From: Microbulbifer bruguierae
Lineage (GTDB): Bacteria; Pseudomonadota; Gammaproteobacteria; Pseudomonadales; Cellvibrionaceae
Length of the DNA: 64,000 bases
Assembly: GCF_029869925.1 (NCBI RefSeq)
Contig: NZ_CP118605.1
Coordinates: 2,110,001 to 2,174,000, forward strand
Reading direction: 5' to 3'
The notes under the pieces were generated by a model, which saw only the letters and a program-made list of their open reading frames with translations, searched no databases and was not told the DNA's origin. The position numbers were made by a program, and so were the translations under genes. The stretch's first letter is position 1; the number at the start of each line of letters is the position of its first letter. Shown one piece after another: positions 44,932 through 54,051 of this stretch.

Positions 44932-44953
44932 CCCTCCCCCCCTGAGGGGGATA
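44932..44953. promoter_or_regulatory. GC-rich palindrome upstream of glk
   Basis: CCCTCCCCCCC, three bases, GGGGGATA. CCTCCCCCCC is one mismatch from a reversed MalT box, and the right arm equals that of the GH31 site at 12991. It lies between glk and the upstream terminator. Confidence 0.45.
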
Positions 44954-45019
44954 CCAATAAAGAGGGATGAGGCGCCACCAACATCGGCCGCGTCCAGAGT
45001 TTGAATAATTGAGGGAAAG

Positions 45020-45049
45020 AAAAAAGTGCCGGCAGGTTTACCCTGCCGG
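45020..45049 (-). terminator. Rho-independent terminator upstream of glk
   Basis: CCGGCAGG / CCTGCCGG (45029-45036, 45042-45049) with loop TTTAC and six A (45020-45025) giving a T-run on the minus strand. No protein gene ends here, so it terminates an unannotated transcript. Confidence 0.75.
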
Positions 45050-45290
45050 TCCAGCCAATAATAGGAGGTCGACGAGAAAAGACCTGCTAGCGGGAGAAGA
45101 GAGATGAAGTCGGGCCCAGTAAGGCGAACTTCGTCGGGGAGCCCTGATCTCAGGAGCGCCCCTTCGCCACACCAGTTACGGGAAACCCGATAGATGCAGT
45201 GTGCGACGCTAGCGTCTGTGCGTCGCCCCACTTTGAATAAATCACCAAACTGGGCAGTGTCACTTTCGCAAATTCCGCAAACGGGATGGC
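45020..45290 (-). ncRNA. Candidate structured small RNA
   Basis: The region ends on the minus strand in a canonical terminator and contains several further stems: GCGACGC / GCGTCGC (near 45185-45225), GGGG...CTGAGATCAG...CCCC (near 45140-45170) and GAAGT / ACTTC (near 45105-45135). An open frame spans it but lacks a ribosome-binding site and any recognisable protein content. The exact 5' end is not visible. It could be a small RNA or the leader of a terminated transcript. Confidence 0.3.
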
Positions 45291-45431
45291 TGGAAACGGC
45301 GCAGTCGCGGCCAATGCTCCTACCGGAAGGTGAATTCTCTTATACTCCAGTCAATAAGAGCGATAAAACATAACAATGAGAACCTGCTGCGGCCCACGCA
45401 CACAGGTCCCAATCCAAACGGCGATGAAAAA

Positions 45432-46589
45432 ATGAAACAATATATTTTCAATATTCACGACGTGGTTCTGCTGATGACCGCGGCGGAATGCCTGTTACTG
45501 GCGGTATTCCAGGCAATATTGCCCACCCGCACCCGCCATGAAGGCCAGATGCTCACGGCGTTCCTGCTGATTATTGCGGTGGCTTCCGGTTGCACGCTGT
45601 TACTCTGGAACGATCAGTTCACCCTGGTTCCCTGGTTTGAACAAACACTCCTGCCCTATCTGCTATTCGCCGCGCTATTGCTGAAAGGCCCGGCGATCTA
45701 TCTCTATGTATGCTCGCTGACCCAGCAAAAACTGGCACTCAACCGTCGCCAGGCCATACACCTGCTGCCCACAGTGGCGGTGCTGGTGTGTATCACGATC
45801 TTCGGCATGTCCAGCAACGACCTGCGGCATATTGGGCAACCGGGCTCCGCCCTGCCCTCCACCGCGATAGAATTTGTGTGGGATCTCGCCTCGCTGGTGC
45901 CATTTGTCTACGCCGCCGCCGCGCTGCTGCAAGTGCGCCGCTATCGCACCGCACTCAAGAATGAATATTCCCACTATTCAGAGACAGAGCTGAACTGGCT
46001 CTGGTCCCTGGCCTGGGGGGTATTTCTTTCCTGGAGCTGGACCATGGTGGTCCATGTTGTGGCGAAATTCTCCAGCGATGTGGTGGCGGACTATATGGGC
46101 ATCGCCGACAACTATCTGGCGTTTATCCTGATCAATGCCTTCTTTGCCTACAGCCTCACCTATGCACATCAGTTGCTGGTGACCCAACCGGAGGAGGAGA
46201 CCCGCGAAACCAGCGCCGAAGAGGAGCCCTCCGAACCCGCGATTGCCAAAGTGCGCAACGCGATGGAGAACGACAGGATTTACCTCAAGAAAAACCTCAA
46301 CCTGGAACAGTTTTCCGAGCGCATTGACCTGCCGGCGAAGGAGGTTTCCGCGGTGATCAACAAGCACTTCGGCACCAACTTTTTCGAATACGTAAACAGC
46401 TACCGGGTAGAAGCTGCCAAGACACTGCTGGCCGATCCGGACAAGGCGGATATGAACGTACTGGATGTTCTGCTGGAATCCGGCTTTAACAGCAAATCCG
46501 CGTTCCACCGTTTTTTCAGCCGACTTGTGGGAATGTCGCCGACGGAATATCGCAGGCAGGCGCTGTCCGCAAGCGCGGCAATTCCGTAA
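45432..46589 (+). CDS. Membrane-bound AraC-type transcriptional regulator
   Basis: 385 residues. Seven or so transmembrane helices fill the first 240 residues (VVLLMTAAECLLLAVFQAIL, MLTAFLLIIAVASGCTLLL, LLPYLLFAALLLKGPAIYLY and others). A linker and an AraC/XylS double helix-turn-helix follow (about 285-385: VSAVINKHFGTNFFEYVNSYR and VLLESGFNSKSAFHRFFSRLVGMSPTEYRR). This 7TM-plus-AraC layout is common beside polysaccharide loci of marine bacteria. It sits between the starch block and the laminarin block, so it may control either. Confidence 0.85.
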   Translation: MKQYIFNIHDVVLLMTAAECLLLAVFQAILPTRTRHEGQMLTAFLLIIAVASGCTLLLWNDQFTLVPWFEQTLLPYLLFAALLLKGPAIYLYVCSLTQQKLALNRRQAIHLLPTVAVLVCITIFGMSSNDLRHIGQPGSALPSTAIEFVWDLASLVPFVYAAAALLQVRRYRTALKNEYSHYSETELNWLWSLAWGVFLSWSWTMVVHVVAKFSSDVVADYMGIADNYLAFILINAFFAYSLTYAHQLLVTQPEEETRETSAEEEPSEPAIAKVRNAMENDRIYLKKNLNLEQFSERIDLPAKEVSAVINKHFGTNFFEYVNSYRVEAAKTLLADPDKADMNVLDVLLESGFNSKSAFHRFFSRLVGMSPTEYRRQALSASAAIP

Positions 46590-46620
46590 GCCGGCTTGCT
46601 GTCCGTCGATCATTAATACA

Positions 46621-46659
46621 TTGATTAGAGGCACCGACGGATATCGGTGCCCTAATCAA
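46621..46659. terminator. Terminator hairpin between convergent genes
   Basis: TTGATTAGAGGCACCGA pairs with TCGGTGCCCTAATCAA (one bulge) around a six-base loop, between the AraC gene and the GH16-GH128 gene, both of which end here. Confidence 0.7.
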
Positions 46660-46674
46660 ACGTCAAATACCGAC

Positions 46675-49600
46675 TCAATACACTTCAAACCGCCACAGCG
46701 AGTAGCCATAGCCGGTGCCGCGCTCGACGCCCTGCAGACGTACGTAGCGGCCACTCGCGTTGACACTGATCTGATCCAGGCCACCATCACCATCCTGAAT
46801 GGTTGCCGCTGCGGTCCAGTTACTGCCATCCTGCGACACTTGGATTTTATAGGCCTTGCCATAAGCGCCCTCCCAGCTGAGGACCACCTGACTGAGGCTG
46901 TATACGGCACCGAGATCCACCTGCAGCCACTGGTCGTCACTGAAATCCGAGGACCAGCGGGTGCCAGCGTCACCGTCAACCGCGTACTCCGGGAACCAGT
47001 AGTTACCTTCAGCGGACGAGGCGGTCACCGGCTTGTTGAGAGCCAGATCGCCACCGGGCTGCGGATCGCAACAGGGCGGCTCATTGTCATCATCGCCGCC
47101 GCTGCCGTAGATCTCGAGTTCCCACAGGGAGGCGCCCCAGCCGGTGGCGCGTTCACTGATATAGACGCGCACATACTGGCCGCTGGCATTAAGGCCAGAC
47201 AGGACATCCTCACTGCCGTCGCTGTCGGTGACCGTGGCCACGGTATTCCAGTTCTGACCGTCGTCGGATACCTGGATCTCATAGGCACGGCCGTAGGCGG
47301 CTTCCCATTTCAGCACCACGCGATCGACGGAAGAAATACTGCCCAGGTCTACAGAAATCCACTGCGGATCGCTCCAGGCGCTGGACCAGCGGGTGCCCAA
47401 ATCACCATCCACCGCGGCATCGCCATTCAGGTCACCATTTTCCATCGAAGACACGGTGACAGTTTTGTTCAGCGCGAGATTGGCGCTGGGTTCCGGATCG
47501 GGATTGCTGTTGCCGCCTATGTCGAGCCAGTTGAGCTGCACCGCACCGGCAAATACCAGGCGCAGTTTCTGCGCGCCGTCGTTCAGGTTCACGCTCGTGG
47601 TCAGCGTGTCCCAGCCGCCCGCCGTCGCCGATACCGCGACGCTGCCCTGGCTGACACCGTCGATCAGGACGTCGATACTGGTCGCGGTTTCCGCCGCCAC
47701 ACGCAGTTTCAGTTCCGCGCTGCCGGCAGCACCCACCAGGTTGTATTCCACCCAGCTATCCGCCGCGGTTTCGGTGATATCCAGGAATCCGCTGACGTCA
47801 GTGGTCTTGTCCACCCGCACCGCACTCTGGCTGCCGTAGGCTTCCGCCTGCACTTTCTTCGGCAGGTTGTGCACACTGGCCGCACCATGGACCGGCATAT
47901 TCACGTAGATATTGCCGAGTTCGGTGAGTACGCCAGACTGACGATAATCGAACAGGCCGTTATAGGGATGACCGTTACGACGACCGGTGAACCAAGCGTA
48001 ACGGGCCACATCCGGATCATTTTCCAGATAGTCCACGGTCTGGATCAGGAACTTCTGCTGGTCTGCTTCGGTGGTGGTGTCTTCCCAGGCGGAAAATTCA
48101 GTGAGCCAGATCGGGCGGTTGTATTTCTTGAACAGGTCCACATACCACTCGATGGCGCCCACCACCGGCATATAGGCGTGAATGGACATGGCATCCACGC
48201 GACAGTCCGGGCACACCGCGAAGAAATCGTCGAAGTAATCAATCGGGTCATAATAGGTGGTGCCGTTTTCAGTGACGCAGTTGCCACAGAAATTCATCGC
48301 CACACTCACAATATCCAGACCGAATTCATCGGCGATGGCTTCGAGACGCGGCCACTCGGCAGCAGCCTGTGAGGGCGTCATACTGGCTTGGTCGAGAAAG
48401 TTCGGCTCGTTGAACGCGAGGATATATTTCACCCCCGGGTGTGCGGCAATATAGTCGCGCATCGCCTGGTCGTTGAAGGCACCGTTCCAGGCCATGGGCA
48501 CAAACTCGACACCATAGTTCTGGTAGATATCGGCAACCTGTACGTCAGGCGCGTGACTCCAGTTGTACCACCAGGAAATACCATGGGACATTACCGCCAG
48601 GTCTTCTTCCGAATGGTGACCGTAACCGAGTCCGCGCTTGCTGCTTTTCGCTGAGCCGTAATTGTCGTCGATGAAAATATTGGTCACCGCGGTGTCGGCA
48701 GTCTGTCCGTCACTCACCGTCAGCAGCACACGATAACTGCCGTTGTCTGCGTAGGTGTGGGAAATGGTCGCACCTTCTGCGCCCATATTTTCTACCATAG
48801 TGCCGTCACCAAAATCCCAGCTATACGTCAGTGCATCGCCGTTGACATCGGTGGAGCGGGAACCGTCAAACGTCACCGCAGTACCAACGGGGCCACCCAT
48901 CAGCGAGGGTTTTACTGCAGCGGACGGTGCGCGGTTCACCACTTCACCATCGGTGTCCGGGTCCTGCGCCTGCGCGCCTCCGGAAATATACACATCGTCA
49001 ATGGACAGGTTCGCAACCTCACCGAAGCCCAGCACCTGCAACACCTGGCGCATATCCGCCAGGTCCAGATCCGGCGCCAGTTCATTCATGGGAATCACAA
49101 TGTCGTGCCACTGGCCATCGCGGGCGAAGCCATAGGGGTCGGCGCCGGGTTTGAAGTCGAGCCATACCTGGCCGATGCCATCCACGTTGCCGCCCTTCAT
49201 ACCGATGCGAAACTCGGTCTGGTCGGTGGTTTTCATGGAAAAATGCAGCGCCGCGGTATCGTTGTCGAACGCAGTCAGGTTGAAGCCTTCGCGGGCGGTA
49301 AGCCCGAGGCCAAACCAGCCTTTGCCGGTCGAGGTCAGGTTGAGCGCAGTATTACCTTCGCGACTGTCGCCGCTGCCGAGGGTCAGGGTCTCGTCCCACA
49401 CAAAAAGATCACCGTTGACCCCGAAACCGAAATTGCCCGCATCCATATGCGCGCTGGTTTCGGTGTAAATGCCGTAACTGCCGTACTCCGGTGCTTCCAG
49501 CGCGATGCTTTCGGTCAGGTAGATATTGTCGAAGGCGATTTCAAAGGCTTCCGCCGCACCGGGACCGGAAACACTGAAAAAAGTTTTCACCGTTTCCATA

Positions 49601-50880
49601 TCCAGGCCGCCGAATTTCGACAGCGGAATGGCCACGTGATGCCATTCGCCATCGCGCTCGAGGCCGTACTGTTCACTCCCCTGTGCCAGCACCACACTGC
49701 TGTCGCCACCGGAAGTGCTGGCCATATTCACTTCGATATTCACACTGGAATTGACCTTGGCATCGAAGTGCAGGTAACCGTGCTTGTAATTGCGCATATT
49801 GTAATCTTTATGCAGCAATCCCATGCCCCACCAGTCGCCCGCAGCAACGGAGTATGACAACGCGGCACTACCTTCCGAGGGCACCGTGGCCACGGCGGTC
49901 ATGTTGTTCCAGATATACAGGTTGGCGTGATCGCCCCAGTTGAATTCATCCAGCACCGGATAGGTTTCGGTCATGATGCCGAAATCACCGCGATAGTAAT
50001 GATCGCTGGCCACATCCAGCTCGGTGTATTCGTTCGCGTAGAGGCGCACATAGTCCACGTACATTTTTGCAGGGAACTGTGCGGTGATCTGCGCGGGATC
50101 GGTAATCTCGACAAAATTCCAGCCACCCACCGCCAGGTTGAGCAGGATGTGGTTCGGGTTGTCGCGGAACTCCGACAGATTGGGGTCGGTGATATCCATG
50201 TTCAGGATCTCGGTCCCGTCCACGGAGATCGCCACCGCGTCCGGGGTCCAGTCCAGGCGATAGGTGTGATACTGCTCGTAGAGATTGTTTTCAAGTACCA
50301 CTTCGGCGGCGTGGTCCGCCTGCAGCCAGTCGCTCCAGTCGCCGGACTCGTGCCACCAGTGCAGTGCACCGGAAACCGCGTTATTCACAGTGCCGTTATC
50401 GATAGCAGCCTTGTAACCCGCTTCCAGGATGTCGATCTCGCCGGACTTGGGCCAGCCATCCACACCGAAATTATTGCCCAGCATCCAGAATGCCGGCCAC
50501 AGGCCATTGTCCAGTTTTGGCAGTTTAATTCGCGCTTCCAGGGTGCCGTATTTGAAACCGAAGCGGCCGTTGGTGTGCAGGCGGGCGGAAGTAAATTCCT
50601 TGCCTTCGTAATTTTCCCGACGCGCCTCGATCACCAGATTGCCGTCTTCCAGGTAGGCATTTTTGTGTGAGGCGGTGTAGTACTGCAGCTCGCCATTACC
50701 ATTGCCATCACCGCCGGTGGTGAAGCTCCAGGTATCGCGATTGATTCGCTCTCCGTCAAATTCTTCTGCCCACACGGGCGCGGTCTGCGCCTGGGTGGTG
50801 GTAAAAATCGCAGGTTGCGCCAACAGACACGCGGCCGTCAGCAGCAACCGGTTTTTAACCGATGCTCTGTTGGTTTTCAT
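46675..50880 (-). CDS. GH16-GH128 bifunctional beta-1,3-glucanase with CBMs
   Basis: 1401-residue secreted modular enzyme with two catalytic domains for laminarin-type glucans. Signal peptide (1-33). GH16 (about 35-285) with GEIDILE: nucleophile E148, D150 and acid/base E153. Two tandem carbohydrate-binding-like repeats follow (about 290-460, 465-640; GIMTETYPVLDEF and GIYTETSAHMDAG). A PKD domain (646-735; YSWDFGDG) precedes GH128 (743-997) with acid/base E825 in AFNEPNF and nucleophile E928 in TEFSAWE. Then CBM6-like (1000-1120) and two F5/8-type CBM32-like modules (about 1130-1262, 1274-1401). ATG 50880 gives a proper signal peptide. Domain order is seen; ligand preferences are inferred. 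Confidence 0.92.
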   Translation of the reverse strand: MKTNRASVKNRLLLTAACLLAQPAIFTTTQAQTAPVWAEEFDGERINRDTWSFTTGGDGNGNGELQYYTASHKNAYLEDGNLVIEARRENYEGKEFTSARLHTNGRFGFKYGTLEARIKLPKLDNGLWPAFWMLGNNFGVDGWPKSGEIDILEAGYKAAIDNGTVNNAVSGALHWWHESGDWSDWLQADHAAEVVLENNLYEQYHTYRLDWTPDAVAISVDGTEILNMDITDPNLSEFRDNPNHILLNLAVGGWNFVEITDPAQITAQFPAKMYVDYVRLYANEYTELDVASDHYYRGDFGIMTETYPVLDEFNWGDHANLYIWNNMTAVATVPSEGSAALSYSVAAGDWWGMGLLHKDYNMRNYKHGYLHFDAKVNSSVNIEVNMASTSGGDSSVVLAQGSEQYGLERDGEWHHVAIPLSKFGGLDMETVKTFFSVSGPGAAEAFEIAFDNIYLTESIALEAPEYGSYGIYTETSAHMDAGNFGFGVNGDLFVWDETLTLGSGDSREGNTALNLTSTGKGWFGLGLTAREGFNLTAFDNDTAALHFSMKTTDQTEFRIGMKGGNVDGIGQVWLDFKPGADPYGFARDGQWHDIVIPMNELAPDLDLADMRQVLQVLGFGEVANLSIDDVYISGGAQAQDPDTDGEVVNRAPSAAVKPSLMGGPVGTAVTFDGSRSTDVNGDALTYSWDFGDGTMVENMGAEGATISHTYADNGSYRVLLTVSDGQTADTAVTNIFIDDNYGSAKSSKRGLGYGHHSEEDLAVMSHGISWWYNWSHAPDVQVADIYQNYGVEFVPMAWNGAFNDQAMRDYIAAHPGVKYILAFNEPNFLDQASMTPSQAAAEWPRLEAIADEFGLDIVSVAMNFCGNCVTENGTTYYDPIDYFDDFFAVCPDCRVDAMSIHAYMPVVGAIEWYVDLFKKYNRPIWLTEFSAWEDTTTEADQQKFLIQTVDYLENDPDVARYAWFTGRRNGHPYNGLFDYRQSGVLTELGNIYVNMPVHGAASVHNLPKKVQAEAYGSQSAVRVDKTTDVSGFLDITETAADSWVEYNLVGAAGSAELKLRVAAETATSIDVLIDGVSQGSVAVSATAGGWDTLTTSVNLNDGAQKLRLVFAGAVQLNWLDIGGNSNPDPEPSANLALNKTVTVSSMENGDLNGDAAVDGDLGTRWSSAWSDPQWISVDLGSISSVDRVVLKWEAAYGRAYEIQVSDDGQNWNTVATVTDSDGSEDVLSGLNASGQYVRVYISERATGWGASLWELEIYGSGGDDDNEPPCCDPQPGGDLALNKPVTASSAEGNYWFPEYAVDGDAGTRWSSDFSDDQWLQVDLGAVYSLSQVVLSWEGAYGKAYKIQVSQDGSNWTAAATIQDGDGGLDQISVNASGRYVRLQGVERGTGYGYSLWRFEVY

Positions 50881-51081
50881 TGTTTTCCCATCATGCTTGT
50901 TATGAATTTTATGGATCAGATAAAACAGCAAATTCGTCTGATCAGCTTTTTTCGGGCACAAAGATCCCGTCCCGAAAAATCTGGGCAGGCTGAGTGTCCG
51001 ATACTGCTCGAAATCCGCCGGAATAGCTGGCAGAGGGGTACAACTAATCGATCTGTGGAAAGATCGGGTATGGAACTGCGT

Positions 51082-51157
51082 TACTGATGGATCAGTATTT
51101 ATTCTTATTAATGGTCGAGCCCGCGACTTTTATAGAGCCCTATTTATAGAATTCTAT
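51082..51157. promoter_or_regulatory. Promoter-region palindromes upstream of GH16-GH128
   Basis: Two palindromes in the 387-base gap before the fusion gene: TACTGAT, two bases, ATCAGTA (51082-51097) and ATAGAATTCTAT (51146-51157). Either could be an operator. A GC hairpin (51212-51255, one mismatch) lies just past the GH3 stop. Nothing else was seen in 50881-51267. Confidence 0.4.
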
Positions 51158-51267
51158 GACTAGACGCCTGTTAGACAAGCACTCCTAGGTGCTAGATTCC
51201 CGGGCTTCGCGAACACCGGCTGCCGACAAGGTGGGAGTTCGGCAACCGGCCTTTTCCAAACGTTACA

Positions 51268-53826
51268 TTAACCGCAGTGAATATCTGCATCCGTCTGCGA
51301 CGCAATGTGGATATCGTGAATGGTCATATCCAGTGCACCTGCGGTGCGCACATAGAAAGGTGACAGCACCATATCCATTTTTGCCCCGGCATTTGCCAGG
51401 CACTGCAAATCTACCGCCACGGTTTTCCACTCGCCGGGGATTGCGTCTTGCAACAATCCGGTAATGGACTGCTCCGCGCCACAATCCATGCCGCAGTTGA
51501 TACCCAGCGAAACCGCATCACTCGGAGCGCCATCCACTTTCACATCAAAAACCAGCGCGCCCTGCTTGCCGAGATAGCTGGACAGGTCGGTGCGGCGATT
51601 GGCAAAGAAGCCGGCCATCGCATTGCCCTCTCCGCTCCACTGTAACCGGCGGCTGTCTTCCTGAACCTTGCGATCCACGGACTGCACGCGGATGCCCTGC
51701 AGATCGGCGACGCTGCTGGAGATCACCGAGTGATTGTTGCCCGCATCGGTGACCTGAAAACTCCAGGGATCCAGAGCGCGGCCATTAAATACCGCCAGTG
51801 TTTCGTCGCCGCTGTTCAGTTGCAGGCCACTGTGCTGCGAAAGTGCCGCCACCTGCACGCTGCTGGTGTAGTTCAGTCCATAGCCGAACGGAAACTGGGC
51901 CAGCGCGTCATTTTGCCCGCGATTGCGCGGGGTGGGCTGCGCATCGTTGGGCCAGGAAAAAGTGAGTGAACCTTTGAAGTCGTGGTTCACTTCGCCATCG
52001 GCATTGCGGAAGATCACATCGGCCACACCGCCGCCTTCGGTACCCGGCTGCCAGATGGTGACAAAGGCATCGGACGCATTGATTTCCGGATTCACCCACA
52101 GCGCACGACCGGTGATAAACAGCGATACCACTGGAATGCCCTGGGCGCGCAAGCGCTGCATCAGCGCGAGATCCGCATCGCCCTTGTAGTCGAGATTGGA
52201 CACATCGCCCTGCATTTCCGCGTAGGGATCTTCACCAAAGACCACGATGGCCACATCCGGTTTCTGGTCAAAGCTGCCGTCCACGGAGAGCTCGACCGAG
52301 CCGCCAGCAGCTTCCACCACCTCGGCGATGCCACCGTAAACAGAAGTGGCACCGGGGAAGTCGCTGTTCTGATTGCCGGTACCCTGCCAGGTAATACTCC
52401 AGCCACCGGCCTGCTTGCCGATATTGTCGGCACCATCGCCAGCTACCAGCACACGCTGGTCGCGGGCCAGCGGCAACAGGTTGCCGTTGTTTTTCAACAT
52501 CACCAGGGATTCACGCACTGCCTGACGGGCGACCGCGCGATGTTCCGGGGCGCCGATCAGGGATTCATCCGCGGCGTAGGGGCGCGTGGACGGTGCACCC
52601 GCGTCAAACAGACCCGAGCGGATTTTCACCCGCAGGATACGGCGCACCGCATCATCGAGTCGCTCCGCGGAGATCACACCGCTTTTGGCCTCCGCCAGGG
52701 TATTTTTGTACAGTTCTTTCCAGCTCGGGTCCGGCGCCATGAACATGTCGAGACCGGCATTGATGGATTGCGGACAGCTCACACTACTGCAGCCGTTGAC
52801 GAACTGATGCCCTGCCCAGTCGCCAACGATAAAACCATCAAAACCGAGGCGGTTTTTCAGCACGTCGGTCAGCAGATATTTGTGGCCGTGCATCTTCTCG
52901 CCATTCCAGCTGCTGAAGGAGGCCATCACCGTCTGCACACCGGACTCGATTGCCGTGAAGTAACCCTGGGCATGCAGACGCACCAGTTCCTCCTCACTGA
53001 CAATTGCATCACCGCGGTCGATGCCGTTCAGGGTGCCACCATCGGCGAGGAAATGTTTGGCGGTGCCCACCACGTGTTTACCCTTCAGCAGGTCTTCACT
53101 GCCGGGGGCACCCTGCATTCCCTGCACCATTTTGCCGGCGTAGGCGCGGACCAGTTCGGGATCTTCGGAATAGGATTCGTAGGTACGGCCCCAGCGGTCG
53201 TCACGCACCACCGCGAGGGTGGGGGCGAACACCCAATCGATGCCGGTGGCGGAAACCTCTGCCGCGGTGGCCGCGCCGATTTTGCGCATCAGCTCAGGAT
53301 TGTGGGCCGCGCCGAGAGCGATGTTGTGGGGGAACAGGGTCGCACCGATCACATTGTTGTGGCCGTGCACCGCATCGGTACCCCAAATTACCGGGATCGC
53401 AATACCGCCGTCACTGGTGTCCATGGCGGCCTGGTAATAGGCGTCGGCCAGCGCAACCCAATCCGCCACACTCGCGTGCTTGTCGTTATTTGGGAAGGCG
53501 CCGCCACCATTGAGGATGGAGCCGATGTGGTACTTTTTTACATCGTCCGGGGTGGCCGTGCGGATTTCCACCTGGACCATCTGACCGACTTTTTCCTCGA
53601 TGCTCATCTGGCTGAGCAACGTATCGATATGGGATTCCACCGCCGGATCTTTGGCAATGCCACTGCGTAACTGCGGCCAGTGCGCACTGACATCCGCCGA
53701 TGGTTGCGGTGGTTCAGCAATCACCTGGTTATCATTGCTGTTATCACCGTCCTGTTCAGTGCAGCCGGCGAGTCCCCCGCCTGCAATCAAACCGGAGATG
53801 ACGCCCAGCAAAATTCGCTTTTTCAT
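51268..53826 (-). CDS. GH3 beta-glucosidase lipoprotein
   Basis: 852-residue GH3 exo-1,3/1,4-beta-glucosidase of the ExoP type. MKKRILLGVISGLIAGGGLAGC carries lipobox LAGC. Domain 1 has WGTDAVHGHN, KHFLADGGTL and nucleophile D336 in VGDWAGHQF. Domain 2 (about 430-620) contains RESLVMLKNNGNLLPL and the acid/base region FGEDPYAEMQGD. A further C-terminal beta domain (about 690-852) is ExoP-like. It converts laminarin oligosaccharides to glucose at the membrane. Paralogue of the GH3 at 1-1547. The TCGTCCCAC motif lies in its promoter region. Confidence 0.94.
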   Translation of the reverse strand: MKKRILLGVISGLIAGGGLAGCTEQDGDNSNDNQVIAEPPQPSADVSAHWPQLRSGIAKDPAVESHIDTLLSQMSIEEKVGQMVQVEIRTATPDDVKKYHIGSILNGGGAFPNNDKHASVADWVALADAYYQAAMDTSDGGIAIPVIWGTDAVHGHNNVIGATLFPHNIALGAAHNPELMRKIGAATAAEVSATGIDWVFAPTLAVVRDDRWGRTYESYSEDPELVRAYAGKMVQGMQGAPGSEDLLKGKHVVGTAKHFLADGGTLNGIDRGDAIVSEEELVRLHAQGYFTAIESGVQTVMASFSSWNGEKMHGHKYLLTDVLKNRLGFDGFIVGDWAGHQFVNGCSSVSCPQSINAGLDMFMAPDPSWKELYKNTLAEAKSGVISAERLDDAVRRILRVKIRSGLFDAGAPSTRPYAADESLIGAPEHRAVARQAVRESLVMLKNNGNLLPLARDQRVLVAGDGADNIGKQAGGWSITWQGTGNQNSDFPGATSVYGGIAEVVEAAGGSVELSVDGSFDQKPDVAIVVFGEDPYAEMQGDVSNLDYKGDADLALMQRLRAQGIPVVSLFITGRALWVNPEINASDAFVTIWQPGTEGGGVADVIFRNADGEVNHDFKGSLTFSWPNDAQPTPRNRGQNDALAQFPFGYGLNYTSSVQVAALSQHSGLQLNSGDETLAVFNGRALDPWSFQVTDAGNNHSVISSSVADLQGIRVQSVDRKVQEDSRRLQWSGEGNAMAGFFANRRTDLSSYLGKQGALVFDVKVDGAPSDAVSLGINCGMDCGAEQSITGLLQDAIPGEWKTVAVDLQCLANAGAKMDMVLSPFYVRTAGALDMTIHDIHIASQTDADIHCG

Positions 53827-53960
53827 CACCGCACTACTCCCATTCCGAAATGCCATTATTTTTTGATTTGTCCTGTGACTTTGTTAAACCGGATGGTCAG
53901 TTAGTTCTGGCCCGCTACCCGGCTTTTCCAGGCTCTGTTATACGAATTGCGCCGAAAAGG

Positions 53961-54037
53961 GTCGTCCCACTTCCTGCTTCCTCCACAAAATGGTGCAGAC
54001 CACCTTGTCACTTCCGCAGAAAACCCAAAATGGGACG
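53961..54037. promoter_or_regulatory. TCGTCCCAC motif pair upstream of GH3
   Basis: GTCGTCCCACTT at 53961-53972 and the inverted AAAATGGGACG at 54027-54037, in the 225-base gap between GH16 and GH3. The same core recurs at 55706 and three times at 62435-62504. Confidence 0.45.
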
Positions 54038-54051
54038 GATTGGAGAGGGAT

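Noticed and set aside
44815..45231. 139-residue minus-strand frame upstream of glk
   Set aside because: It contains the Rho-independent terminator and has no ribosome-binding site; read instead as a possible RNA.
46465..53670. Plus-strand frames of 560-640 residues across the GH16-GH128 and GH3 genes
   Set aside because: They cross several domains of the genuine genes in antisense and one begins inside the AraC gene.
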